NCBI RefSeq assembly: GCF_000231055.2
Contig: NZ_CM001466.1
Coordinates: 3,886,912-3,943,687 of the forward strand
DNA length: 56,776 nucleotides
From: Saccharomonospora azurea NA-128
GTDB taxonomy: Bacteria; Actinomycetota; Actinomycetes; Mycobacteriales; Pseudonocardiaceae
Direction of reading: 5' to 3'
The notes under the pieces are model-generated. The model saw nothing but the letters and a program-made list of their open reading frames with translations. It searched no databases and was not told the origin of the DNA. This document shows positions 8,585 to 19,795 of the stretch, in pieces. The position numbers and the translations under genes are program-made. Numbering within the stretch: the first letter of the stretch is position 1; each line of letters begins with the position of its first letter.

Positions 8585-9459
8585 CGTTTTCTTTGATGCC
8601 GTGGCTCGCCGTGGGCGCCACCAACACCGTGTTGGAGACACCCGACCCCACGGAGATCCTGCGCAGGCTCGAAGCCGACCGGCACGGCGCCTTCTTCGCC
8701 GCGCCCACGCTGTGGGTGGCGCTGGCCAACCACGCCGACTTCGCCCGGCGCGACCTGTCGACGCTGCGCAAGGCCTACTACGGCGCCTCGATCATGCCGG
8801 TGCCCGTGCTCGAACGGCTCCGCGAGGCGATGCCGCAGCTCGGCTTCTACAACTGCTTCGGACAGTCGGAGATCGCGCCGCTGGCCACCGTGCTGCGGCC
8901 CGAGGAGCACGACGCCCGACCCGACTCGGCCGGCAGGCCCGTGCTGTTCGTGGAGGCCCGGGTCGTCGACCCGGACGGCAACGACGTCGCGCCCGGGGAA
9001 CTCGGCGAGGTCGTGTACCGGTCGCCGCAGCTCGCCACCGGCTACTGGGACAAGCCGGAGGAGACGGAGGAGGCCTTCCGCGACGGCTGGTTCCACTCGG
9101 GCGACCTGGTGCGCCTCGACGAGGAGGGCTACCTCTACGTCGTCGACCGCATCAAGGACGTCATCAACACCGGGGGCGTGCTCGTGGCGTCGCGCGAGGT
9201 GGAAGACGCTCTCTACACGCATCCCGGGGTCGCCGAGGTCGCCGTCGTGGGGCTGCCGGACGACCGGTGGATCGAGGCGATCACCGCCGTCGTCGTGCCC
9301 AAGGGCGACGTGAGCGCCGACGAACTCCTCGCCCACGCCAAGGCGGCGCTGTCGAACTTCAAGGTGCCCAAGGCGGTGCACTTCGTCGACGACCTGCCCC
9401 GCAACGCCTCCGGCAAGATCCTCAAGCGGGAGCTGCGGCAGCGGCTCGCCGTGGGGTGA
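8585..9459 (+). pseudogene. acyl-CoA synthetase, 3' part
   Basis: C-terminal about 288 residues of the split ligase. Homology resumes at LMPWLAVGATN (ATG 8596) and runs through YNCFGQSE (A5-type motif), GYWDKPEET, the GWFHSGDLVRLDEEGY motif and the hinge/C-terminal domain. It ends with the catalytic-lysine motif ASGKILKRELR. Relative to the SAQLH frame of the repeat there is one extra base between 8586 and 8595, so simple recombination of the two 15-bp repeats would leave a +1 frameshift. An in-frame ATG at 8596 might allow production of an orphan C-terminal fragment, but no ribosome site is visible. Confidence 0.88.
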
Positions 9460-9471
9460 GGCGCCGCCTCG

Positions 9472-9594
9472 TCAGCGGAGGGCGAGCAGTGTGCGGGTGA
9501 GAACGTCGGGATCGTCGGTGTGGCCGAGCGCTACGACGCGCATGTCGCGGTGCCCGACGTGCCCGGCGGGCACACGCGGGGATCCCGGCCGTCG
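9472..9594 (-). other. open frame continuing past the metallo-hydrolase stop (possible gene remnant)
   Basis: Directly after the TGA of the metallo-hydrolase gene the same minus-strand frame stays open for 40 codons, to TGA 9472-9474. Its third positions are GC-rich and its end looks protein-like (MRVVALGHTDDPDVLTRTLL). This could be the decayed C-terminus of a longer ancestral gene, or chance. It is too short to call a gene. Confidence 0.25.
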
Positions 9595-10638
9595 TCACAC
9601 CGGGTCGAAGCGGCGGACTCCGTCCTCTCCGGTCTCGACGGTCAACATCTCGCGGGTCACGAGGACGTCCAGGTGCGCGGCCACCTCCAGCACCGCGAGC
9701 ATCCGGTTGAACGGGTCGAGCTCGTCGAGCGCCCGGGCCCGTCGTGTCCACGTGAGCCGGGACGCGACCTCGTAGGCGGTGTGCGCGCCGTCGGCCACCG
9801 TGGCCGCGATCCGGTCGAACCGGCGTTCGTGGTGGTCCAGCAGTTCGTCCACGCGTGCGTGCACGCTGGGGGAGACGGGCCCGTGCGCGGGCAGCATTTG
9901 CCGGTCGGGCCGCGCCCGCACCGAGGCCAGCGATGCGAGGAAGTCGCGCAGCGGCAGGGGCGGCGGTGCGGCGTGCAGGCCGATCGACGGCGTGATGTGG
10001 GGGAGCACGTGGTCGCCCGTGAACAGCAGCCCGGCGTCGGCGTCGTCGAAGACCACGTGCCCCGCCGTGTGCCCGGGCGTGTGGACCACTTCGAGCGAGC
10101 GGCGGCCTCCGGCGGCGGGCGTCCGGCCCGGTTCCAACCAGTCGTCGGGCTGCTCCCAGAGGCTGTCGTCCTGCGCGGGCACCGACCTGAACAGCGCGGC
10201 CAGCGCGTCCACCACGGGTGCGCCGCCGGCCTGCCGCAGCAACGCGACCTGGTCGGCCATCGGCATCCGGCCGGGCTCCGACACGGTGTCGAGGGTCGTG
10301 CGCTCACCCGCGCCCAGCGCGACGGGTGTGCCGTACTTGCGGCGCAGCTCCACGGCGAGTGAGTAGTGGTCGCGGTGGATGTGCGTGATGAGGAACCGGT
10401 CGATGTCCGCGAGTCCCGCGCCGATGCCGGACAGAGCGGACGCCAGCCGGGCGTGCGCCTCGTCGAGCGCCCAGCCGGAGTCCACCAGCGTCAGCGACTC
10501 GCCGTCGGTCAGCGCGTAGACGTTGACCGCGCGCAGCCCGTCGTTCGGCATCGGCAGCGGAATCCGGTACACGCCGGGAGCCACGGAGTAGAGGCCCGGT
10601 TCGGTCCACGGCCGCGTCCCGTCGTCGAGCGGTTGCAT
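9595..10638 (-). CDS. metallo-beta-lactamase-fold hydrolase
   Basis: A 347-aa binuclear metal hydrolase of the glyoxalase II/LACTB2-like group. The metal ligands are complete: THIHRDH (His86, His88, Asp90, His91), PGHTAGH (His190), FTGDH (Asp209) and LPAHG (His252). The C-terminal about 80 residues form a helical winged-helix-like domain (DELLDHHERR and following), as in LACTB2-type enzymes that act on RNA or thioesters. ATG 10638 begins the protein. It is convergent with the ligase remnant, and the divergently read nitrilase gene is not in the same operon. Substrate unknown; cytosolic. Confidence 0.85.
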   Translation of the reverse strand: MQPLDDGTRPWTEPGLYSVAPGVYRIPLPMPNDGLRAVNVYALTDGESLTLVDSGWALDEAHARLASALSGIGAGLADIDRFLITHIHRDHYSLAVELRRKYGTPVALGAGERTTLDTVSEPGRMPMADQVALLRQAGGAPVVDALAALFRSVPAQDDSLWEQPDDWLEPGRTPAAGGRRSLEVVHTPGHTAGHVVFDDADAGLLFTGDHVLPHITPSIGLHAAPPPLPLRDFLASLASVRARPDRQMLPAHGPVSPSVHARVDELLDHHERRFDRIAATVADGAHTAYEVASRLTWTRRARALDELDPFNRMLAVLEVAAHLDVLVTREMLTVETGEDGVRRFDPV

Positions 10639-10704
10639 TCCGCCATGAGACCAGGTCGACCGCGAGCCGGGAGTCAGGTGAGACCCACCTCACTGAGCGA
10701 GCGC

Positions 10705-11538
10705 TCAGTCGTCACCGCTTTCGAGCATCAGCCGTTCCAGCTCCCGCCGGAGCAGGCCCATGCGCGCGTCCGCGAGCAGCGGGATCTCCCGCCTGCGCCG
10801 CCGGACGGCCCCGAGGTCGATGTCGATGACCGTCAACGACTCCTCCCACCACGGCGCCGTCGCCACGGCCGAACCCCACGGGTCGATCACCCGCGAACCG
10901 CCCCAGAACCGCACACCCGCCTCGTCGCCGACGCGGTTGACGAACACCACCCAGCACTGCTGCATGCGGGCCGTGAACGTGAGCAGGTCGTGCCAGTACT
11001 CGGCGGGGTCGAACGAGCCGCCCGTCAGCTTCGCGGCACTGTTCGCGGGAACGATGAACAGCTCCGCGCCGTCCTGCGCCGCCAGCCACGGCAGCATCGG
11101 CTGCCACGCGTCGTTGCAGATCAGCGTCGCGAACCGGCCCTTCTCGGTGTCGAACGCGCGCAGATGCTGCCCCGGGTTGGCGTGCTTGCGCTCCTCCCAG
11201 ATCAGGTAGTTCGGCAGGTACAGCTTCCGGTGGTTGTGCACGAGGCGGCCCTGCGAGAGGTACAGCGCCGAGTTGTGCCTGCGGATGCGGCCGTCCTCCA
11301 ACAGCCCGATCACGACGTCCGGGCCGTGCTTCGACAGCGTGGCGAGGCGCGGGTCGTCGGGCCACAGCGAGATGTCGTCCGCCAACTGTCCCAACGCGTA
11401 CCCGGTGAGTGACAGCTCCGGAAACACGACCAGATCGGCGTCCTGGGCCGCCGCGTCCTTGACCACCCGTTCGGCATCGGCGAGGTTGCCCTCCACGTCG
11501 CCGAGCCGGCAGTCCGTCTGTGCCAGTGCCACTCTCAT
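10705..11538 (-). CDS. carbon-nitrogen hydrolase (nitrilase superfamily)
   Basis: A 277-aa amidase-type enzyme. The catalytic triad is present: Glu41 in FPELSLTGYAL, Lys105 in HRKLYLPNY and Cys141 in LICNDAWQP, the usual E-K-C spacing. The pattern fits the branches acting on small amides or N-carbamoyl compounds (including NAD synthetase-like glutaminase relatives), but the substrate cannot be fixed. ATG 11538 is chosen because GGGGAGGTG sits 6 nt upstream and translation then starts at the first beta strand (MRVALAQTD). It lies divergent from the MetE-like gene, about 160 bp apart. Confidence 0.88.
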   Translation of the reverse strand: MRVALAQTDCRLGDVEGNLADAERVVKDAAAQDADLVVFPELSLTGYALGQLADDISLWPDDPRLATLSKHGPDVVIGLLEDGRIRRHNSALYLSQGRLVHNHRKLYLPNYLIWEERKHANPGQHLRAFDTEKGRFATLICNDAWQPMLPWLAAQDGAELFIVPANSAAKLTGGSFDPAEYWHDLLTFTARMQQCWVVFVNRVGDEAGVRFWGGSRVIDPWGSAVATAPWWEESLTVIDIDLGAVRRRRREIPLLADARMGLLRRELERLMLESGDD

Positions 11539-11701
11539 GCGTTTCACCTCCCCTTTCCGTCCCTTTCCATCACCGTCCCCGAAGGAGCGAACACTGCCGA
11601 CGGTACGGCAACGCCTCGCCGTCCGGTGCCGGTGATTCGGGTGGTGAGCTGGGCAGACCCCGGAGGTGGCGGCGCGTGCGGGCGGCGGCACAATCGGTGG
11701 C

Positions 11702-12760
11702 GTGAGCAGTGGTCGGACGGGTGAAGCGAAGACACAGCGGTTCTGGCCTCCGGGCGCGGCGACCGGAGTCGGGTCGATGCCCGGTGCCGACGTGAGCGAG
11801 TCCGCCGCCGTCGTGTTCGGGGAGCTGCCGGACCTCCCGCACCTTCCCGAGCTGCCCGCGCGGGGCCTCGGCGCGGACCTCGTCGGGCGGTCGGCGGCGC
11901 TGCTCGTCGACCTGGCCGTGGAGGCGGTGCCGTCGGGGTACCGGGTCACGACCCGGCCGGGCCGCGACCACCGCCGTGCCCTCGACCTGCTGCGCTGGGA
12001 CGTCGACGCGGTCACCGAGGCGGCCGAGTCGGCGCGACCGTCGGTCGTGAAGACGCAGATCGCCGGGCCCTGGACCCTCGCCGCGGAGGTGGAGCTGCCG
12101 CGCGGACACCGGGTGCTCACCGACCACGGCGCGCTGCGGGACGTCACCGACTCGCTCGTCGAAGGGCTCGCCGCGCACGTCGCACAACTCGCCGACCGCA
12201 TCGGCGCGCAGGTCGTGGTGCAGCTCGACGAACCGACCCTCCCGGCCGTGCTCGCCGGTGCGTTGTCCACCCCGTCCGGCTACGGCACCGTGCCCGCCGT
12301 ACCCGAACCGCGGGCGCGCGAACTGCTCACCACGGTGATCGAGGGAGCCAGGGCCGCCACGGGAGGTCCCGTGCTGGTGCACTGCTGCGACCACCGCCCG
12401 CCCGTGGGGCTGCTGCACTCCGCGGGGGCGGACGCGATCTCGCTGGACGCGACCCTGCTGAGCAGCGCACCGGGCGCGCTGCTCGACGAGATCGGGCAGG
12501 CCTGGGACGACGACGTGACGTTCCTGCTGGGCCTCGTTCCCGGGACCGCTCCCGCGACCCGGCCGGAGTTGAGGGAGCTCGCCCGCCCGGCGTTCGACCT
12601 CGTCGACCGGCTGGGTTTCGCGCGCACGACGCTGGCCGAGCGGGCCGTGCCCACCCCCGTCTGCGGGCTGGCCGGTGCGACGCAGGAGTGCGCACGGCGA
12701 GCACTGTCGCTGGCCGGAGATCTGGGCAAAGCCTTCGTCGAGCCGATCGAGGGCTGGTAG
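11702..12760 (+). CDS. MetE C-terminal-domain-like protein
   Basis: A 352-aa protein resembling only the catalytic C-terminal barrel of cobalamin-independent methionine synthase. It has GVGSMPG near the N-terminus, KTQIAGPWTLA, VVVQLDEPTLP, the VHCCD metal-site region (His/Cys) and a C-terminal CGLAGATQE motif with a candidate Cys ligand. Full MetE is twice as long, so this is one of the stand-alone actinobacterial paralogs (Rv3015c is the positional counterpart next to ligA). A methyl-transfer role is likely; the donor and acceptor are unknown. The start is GTG 11702, immediately before SSGRTGEA. It is followed after 2 nt by the next gene. Confidence 0.85.
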   Translation: MSSGRTGEAKTQRFWPPGAATGVGSMPGADVSESAAVVFGELPDLPHLPELPARGLGADLVGRSAALLVDLAVEAVPSGYRVTTRPGRDHRRALDLLRWDVDAVTEAAESARPSVVKTQIAGPWTLAAEVELPRGHRVLTDHGALRDVTDSLVEGLAAHVAQLADRIGAQVVVQLDEPTLPAVLAGALSTPSGYGTVPAVPEPRARELLTTVIEGARAATGGPVLVHCCDHRPPVGLLHSAGADAISLDATLLSSAPGALLDEIGQAWDDDVTFLLGLVPGTAPATRPELRELARPAFDLVDRLGFARTTLAERAVPTPVCGLAGATQECARRALSLAGDLGKAFVEPIEGW

Positions 12761-12762
12761 TA

Positions 12763-15686
<2,924 letters not shown>

Positions 15687-15688
15687 CA

Positions 15689-15760
15689 GCGTGTCCGCGT
15701 CTGGCGTACGCGTGTCCGCGGTTCACGTACGCGTGTTCGTCGTTCCCGTACGCGTTACCG
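15689..15760 (+). repeat. 21-bp tandem repeat array A (4 units)
   Basis: Units begin at 15689, 15710, 15731 and 15752, exactly 21 bp apart, with core GCGTGTCCGCG followed by a variable half ending CGTAC; the last unit is degenerate. It starts 2 nt after the ligA stop. The same core occurs at 16988-17125, 37676-37701 and 43794-43897. Confidence 0.9.
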
Positions 15761-15784
15761 TCTCTCAGGGAGGAGATCACCGTC

Positions 15785-16285
15785 GTGAGTGACATCGTCG
15801 TGCGCCCGGCTCGCCCGGAGGAGTGGTCCGCCGCCGGGGAGTTGACCGTCGCCGCGTATCGCGCGAACGGCTATCTCGACGACGCCGACGGCAAGGCCTA
15901 CACGCGATCGTTGCGGGACGCCGCCCGGCGCGCGGAGCACGGGACACTCCTCGTGGCCGTCGCCGCTGACGGGGACCTGGTGGGCACCGCCACGCTCGTG
16001 GAGCCCGGGTCGGTGCTGGCCGAGATGTGCGGCGACGGCGAGGCCGAGCTCCGCATGGTGGCCGTGGCTCCGCACGCGCGGAGGCGTGGCGTCGGGGAGG
16101 CGTTGACGCGTGCGGCGCTCGACCTCGCCGCCGAACGCGGGGCGACCCGCATGGTCCTGTGCAGCCTCGACATCATGACCACCGCGCACCGGCTGTACGA
16201 GCGGCTCGGGTTTCAGCGCGTTCCCGCACGCGACTGGTACACCGACGGGGGACTGCTGCTGGTGGCGTTCACGAAGGAGCTGTGA
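15785..16285 (+). CDS. GNAT-family N-acetyltransferase
   Basis: A 166-aa acetyl-CoA-dependent acyltransferase. The acetyl-CoA pyrophosphate-binding motif A is clear: VAVAPHARRRGVGEALTR (R-R-G-V-G), followed by the usual C-terminal YERLGFQRVP motif B. GTG 15785 is chosen on the strength of AGGGAGGAG at 15767-15775. It is separated from ligA by repeat array A. Family assignment is secure; the substrate (small molecule or protein N-terminus) is unknown. Confidence 0.9.
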   Translation: MSDIVVRPARPEEWSAAGELTVAAYRANGYLDDADGKAYTRSLRDAARRAEHGTLLVAVAADGDLVGTATLVEPGSVLAEMCGDGEAELRMVAVAPHARRRGVGEALTRAALDLAAERGATRMVLCSLDIMTTAHRLYERLGFQRVPARDWYTDGGLLLVAFTKEL

Positions 16286-16316
16286 CGCCGAGCGAAGGAC
16301 TGCGAACCCCGGGCGG

Positions 16317-16934
16317 TCACGGCCAGTCGCGGGTGTCGCGACGGACGAGCACGGTCACGCACAGTCCGACGGTCGCCACGCCGAGCGCGAGCAGCGCCGC
16401 TCCGTCGACACCCAACGCGTCGACGACGTGATCGAGAAGCCGTCTGCTGCGCGACTCCGGGTCCGCCAACACCACGGCGGAGAAGGACAACGCGAGGACC
16501 GTGGCCGCGGCGAGGACCCAGCGGCCGAGTCGACCGTCCAATCCCGTCCGGTGCACGACGACCCGGCCCGCGCGCAGGATCCGCCGTACCCGCAGGATCC
16601 GGAACGTCCCGGCGGCGAGCAGTAGTCGCAGGACCTGGACGGGCCCGACGACGAACACCACGGCCGGCACGGTGATGCCCACCACGATGAGCTGCGGGCG
16701 GTATCGCTGGACGTAGGTCCGGAGGTTGCCGCTCGCCCATAGCAGCGCGAGCGATTCCCCCACGAGGACGGCCAGGGACAGCCAGTTCAGCACGGTGCCG
16801 ACGACGCCGAGCGTGCCGGGCGTGGTGGCGAGGAAGACGGCCGGGACCGACACGACACTCGCGGCGAGGACGGGGACCGTGAGTCGCTGTTGGACATGGT
16901 GCGCGCGGTCGCCGTCACGGGTGGGTCCCGGCAT
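16317..16934 (-). CDS. voltage-sensor-like six-helix membrane protein lacking a K+ filter
   Basis: A 205-aa protein with about six hydrophobic segments (near 19-38, 41-66, 82-100, 103-126, 138-157 and 176-197). The fourth carries arginines at roughly every third position, RILRVRRILRAGR (112-124), as in S4 of voltage-gated channels, and the second has an acidic residue (Glu60). The layout therefore resembles S1-S6, but the short S5-S6 loop (about 20 residues, charged) contains no TVGYG-like filter. A conducting K+ pore is therefore doubtful. ATG 16934 is chosen because the frame upstream runs through the 21-bp repeats, encoding heptads. Function unknown: a sensor, a proton pathway or a degenerate channel are options. 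Confidence 0.75.
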   Translation of the reverse strand: MPGPTRDGDRAHHVQQRLTVPVLAASVVSVPAVFLATTPGTLGVVGTVLNWLSLAVLVGESLALLWASGNLRTYVQRYRPQLIVVGITVPAVVFVVGPVQVLRLLLAAGTFRILRVRRILRAGRVVVHRTGLDGRLGRWVLAAATVLALSFSAVVLADPESRSRRLLDHVVDALGVDGAALLALGVATVGLCVTVLVRRDTRDWP

Positions 16935-16987
16935 GTCAGGTCGTCCGCGGGCGTGATCGACGTGGGTGTCGACCCGCGTGGCCCGAC

Positions 16988-17125
16988 GCACGGTCGTGGA
17001 CACCGCATGCGGACGCACGTGCGGGAGGTGCGGACACGCGTACGCCAGACGCGGACACGCGTGCACGAGACGCGGACACGAGTACCTGAGGTGCGGACAC
17101 GCGTGCGCAGAGTGCGGACACGCCG
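16988..17125 (-). repeat. 21-bp tandem repeat array B (about 6-7 units)
   Basis: The core GCGGACACGCG recurs at 17009 (variant), 17030, 17051, 17072, 17093 and 17114, exactly 21 bp apart, with a degenerate unit at 16988. On the minus strand the array begins directly after the stop of the ACT-domain gene, which is the same placement as array A after ligA. Confidence 0.92.
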
Positions 17126-17779
17126 TCAGGAGTCCAGGACCACTGCCACGATGCCGGCGAGGTGGGCCAGGCGGGCGACCTCGGCGGCGCGGAACATCGG
17201 GCCGCCCGGCCTGCCCACGAGCAGCGCTCGGTCGGGCTTGCCCACGGGGGTGGCGGCGAGCTCGGTGCCGAGTTCGCGCCACATCTCGGGGATCCAGGAC
17301 GCCTCGGCGTCGAGCACGGTGGCCCGCTCCAGCGGCATCCACGGCAGTTCACCCAACGGTGCCTCCGGTGCCGCCGTGGACGACGCGAGCCGGGTGATCT
17401 CCCCGTCGTCGGCACGCACCACGAGTGACCACCCGGCGCGCACGATCCGTGGCACGCCGTCGGCGAGCAGGTCGAGGCCGGAACGGGGATTGGCCGCGAT
17501 CTCCTCCACGAGTTCCAGTTCCCGGTGGGTGTCGAGCACTCCCGCGTAGGGGCGCACCGCGTCCACCTCGACGCCCTCCACGCTCTCGGCCGCGGTGATG
17601 AGCGTGTCGGGGAGTCTGCCGGAGGGCAGCTCGACCACCAGGTCGTCGATCGCCACACCGTTGCCGCGTTCGACGACGTCGACACTCAGGATGTCGGCGC
17701 CCGCCAGTCCCAGGGCACTCGCCACGGCGCCGAGGGTGCCGGGGCTGTCCGGGAGTTGGACCCGGATCAGGAAAGACAA
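17126..17779 (-). CDS. ACT-domain amino-acid-sensing protein
   Basis: A 217-aa protein with an N-terminal ACT domain (FLIRVQLPDSPGTLGAVASALG, with the typical PDSPGTLG ligand loop at about residues 10-17). The rest is less conserved, ending in a helical region (AAEVARLAHLAGIVAVVLDS). The start is TTG 17779, preceded by a GGAAAGGGG site; no ATG or GTG gives a sensible N-terminus. It is the positional counterpart of Rv3013 beside ligA and gatC. It probably binds an amino acid as a regulator; no catalytic domain is visible. Repeat array B follows its stop immediately. Confidence 0.82.
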   Translation of the reverse strand: MSFLIRVQLPDSPGTLGAVASALGLAGADILSVDVVERGNGVAIDDLVVELPSGRLPDTLITAAESVEGVEVDAVRPYAGVLDTHRELELVEEIAANPRSGLDLLADGVPRIVRAGWSLVVRADDGEITRLASSTAAPEAPLGELPWMPLERATVLDAEASWIPEMWRELGTELAATPVGKPDRALLVGRPGGPMFRAAEVARLAHLAGIVAVVLDS

Positions 17780-17990
17780 CGTGGACCCCTTTCCTCGGCC
17801 AGCGTCCTCACCTTGTCCACTGCTCGTATTCGCCGACCGATGATTGTGACAGTTCCGACCTCGCATGGGTAGTCGCCGTCGCCCGGACCCGAGGCGAGTG
17901 ATCGGGCCCGTACGCCATAGACTGCCCTGGGAAACACCCGAAATCGACAACACTCGCGTCGAATACGAGAACACCCCGGGAGTCGCCCGC

Positions 17991-18290
17991 GTGTCGAACA
18001 TTTCCCGCGACGAGGTCGCGCATTTGGCCAGATTGGCGAGGATGGCCGTCACCGAGGAGGAACTGGACGTCTTCGCGGGCCAGCTCGATCAGATTCTGGA
18101 CTCGGTGGCGAAGGTGTCCGAGGTCGCCTCGGACGACATCCCGCCGATGTCGCATGCCGTGCCGTTGACGAACACGTTCCGTGAGGACGAGGTTCGGCCG
18201 GGCCTCAGCCAGGCCGAGGCGCTGGCGGGCGCACCGGCGGCGGAGGACGGCAGGTTCCGGGTGCCGCGGATTCTTGGGGAAGAGCAGTGA
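17991..18290 (+). CDS. gatC: Asp/Glu-tRNA amidotransferase subunit C
   Basis: A 99-aa structural subunit that stabilises GatA-GatB. The family pattern is complete: [21 protein letters not shown] at the N-terminus, then [12 protein letters not shown], and the C-terminal [11 protein letters not shown] motif that wraps the partners. GTG 17991 gives the normal length. A TAGACT box at 17918-17923 is a likely -10 element for the operon. Its stop overlaps the gatA start by 4 nt (GTGA). Confidence 0.95.
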   Translation: MSNISRDEVAHLARLARMAVTEEELDVFAGQLDQILDSVAKVSEVASDDIPPMSHAVPLTNTFREDEVRPGLSQAEALAGAPAAEDGRFRVPRILGEEQ

Positions 18291-19795
18291 CCGATCTGAC
18301 GAGGCTGTCCGCCGCCGAACTGGCGGAGAAGATCCATTCCCGCGAGGTGTCGTCCGAGGAGGTGACCCGGGCCCACCTGGACCGGATCGCCGAGGTGGAC
18401 TCCGACATCCACGCGTTCCTCCACGTCGACGCCGACGGCGCGGTCGCGTCCGCTCGCGCGGTGGACGAGGCGCTGGCGAAGGGCGAGAGCCCCGTGTCGG
18501 CCATCGCCGGTGTGCCGCTGGCGCTGAAGGACGTGTTCACGACGCGCGGCATGCCCACCACGTGCGGCTCGCGCACGCTGGAGAACTGGGTTCCGCCGTA
18601 CGACGCCACGGTGACGCGCAAGCTGCGCGAGGCGGGCGTGCCGATCCTCGGCAAGACCAACATGGACGAGTTCGCGATGGGCTCGTCGACGGAGAACTCG
18701 GCGTTCGGTCCCACGCGGAACCCCTGGGACCGCGAGCGGGTGCCCGGCGGCTCCGGTGGTGGTTCGTCGGCGTCCATCGCCGCGTACGAGGCGCCGCTGG
18801 CCATCGGCACCGACACCGGTGGCTCCATCCGCCAGCCCGCGTCCGTCACCGGCACCGTCGGCGTCAAGCCGACCTACGGCGGCGTCTCGCGGTACGGGCT
18901 CGTGGCGTTCTCGTCGTCGCTCGACCAGGCCGGCCCGTGTGCGAGGTCGGTGCTCGACGCGGCGTTGCTGCACGAGGTCATCGGCGGTCACGACCCGCTC
19001 GACTCCACGTCGATCGACGCGCCGGTGCCGCCCGTGGTGCAGGCCGCGCGTGAGGGCGCGAACGGCGACCTCACCGGCGTGAAGGTCGGCGTGGTGCGCG
19101 AGCTCTCGGGAGAGGGCTACCAGCCCGGCGTGCTGGCGTCGTTCGACGCCGCCGTGGCTCAGCTGCGCGAGCTGGGCGCCGAGATCGTCGAGGTCTCGTG
19201 CCCACACTTCACGTACGGCCTGTCGGCGTACTACCTGATCGCGCCGAGCGAGTGCTCGTCCAACCTGGCCCGCTTCGACGCCATGCGGTACGGGCTGCGG
19301 GTGTCCGACGACGGGGAGCACAGCGCCGAGGAGGTCATGGCGGCCTCCCGGGAGGCGGGCTTCGGTCCCGAGGTGAAGCGCCGCATCATGCTCGGCACCT
19401 ACGCGCTGTCGTCGGGCTACTACGACGCCTACTACGGCTCCGCGCAGAAGGTGCGCACCCTGATCGCGCGCGACTTCACGGCCGCGTACGAGCAGGTGGA
19501 CGTGCTCGTGTCGCCGACGACGCCCACCACGGCGTTCCGTCTCGGCGAGCGCGTGGACGACCCGCTCGCGATGTACCTGGCGGATCTGTGCACCATCCCG
19601 GCGAACCTCGCGGGCAACGCGGCGATGAGCGTGCCCAGCGGGCTCTCGGCCGACGACGGCCTGCCGGTCGGGTTGCAGATCATGGCTCCGGCCCTGGCCG
19701 ACGAGCGACTCTACCGGGTGGGCGCGGCGTACGAGGTCGCCCGCGGCCCGGTGCTGGACAAGATGTCTGAGCTGAAGGGAGCGCCGACGCCGTGA
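18287..19795 (+). CDS. gatA: Asp/Glu-tRNA amidotransferase subunit A
   Basis: A 502-aa amidase-signature subunit that frees ammonia from glutamine for transamidation of Glu-tRNA(Gln) or Asp-tRNA(Asn). The Ser-cisSer-Lys triad is present: Lys in LALKDVFTT, Ser in [12 protein letters not shown] and cis-Ser in [13 protein letters not shown]. The Gly/Ser-rich signature lies at about residues 150-180. GTG 18287 overlaps gatC by 4 nt, and its own stop overlaps the gatB GTG by 4 nt. The tight coupling fits a stoichiometric complex. Confidence 0.96.
   Translation: MTDLTRLSAAELAEKIHSREVSSEEVTRAHLDRIAEVDSDIHAFLHVDADGAVASARAVDEALAKGESPVSAIAGVPLALKDVFTTRGMPTTCGSRTLENWVPPYDATVTRKLREAGVPILGKTNMDEFAMGSSTENSAFGPTRNPWDRERVPGGSGGGSSASIAAYEAPLAIGTDTGGSIRQPASVTGTVGVKPTYGGVSRYGLVAFSSSLDQAGPCARSVLDAALLHEVIGGHDPLDSTSIDAPVPPVVQAAREGANGDLTGVKVGVVRELSGEGYQPGVLASFDAAVAQLRELGAEIVEVSCPHFTYGLSAYYLIAPSECSSNLARFDAMRYGLRVSDDGEHSAEEVMAASREAGFGPEVKRRIMLGTYALSSGYYDAYYGSAQKVRTLIARDFTAAYEQVDVLVSPTTPTTAFRLGERVDDPLAMYLADLCTIPANLAGNAAMSVPSGLSADDGLPVGLQIMAPALADERLYRVGAAYEVARGPVLDKMSELKGAPTP

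Noticed and set aside
8434-8595. Upstream part of the frame that contains the 3' ligase half
   Set aside because: The codons before 8596 are island DNA with no homology to the ligase; only the part after the junction is ligase.
8336-8641. Minus-strand 101-codon frame across the right island junction
   Set aside because: Spans the junction into ligase DNA, with no motif or ribosome site, so it cannot be an ancestral gene as read.
15689-17125. Possible CRISPR arrays formed by the short periodic repeats
   Set aside because: Unit is only 21 bp, includes the variable part, and lacks unique 30-40 bp spacers and any cas gene.
16935-17342. N-terminal extension of the voltage-sensor-like protein through the 21-bp repeats
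   Set aside because: The extension is made of repeat-encoded heptads and overlaps the ACT gene; the ATG at 16934 gives a normal first helix.
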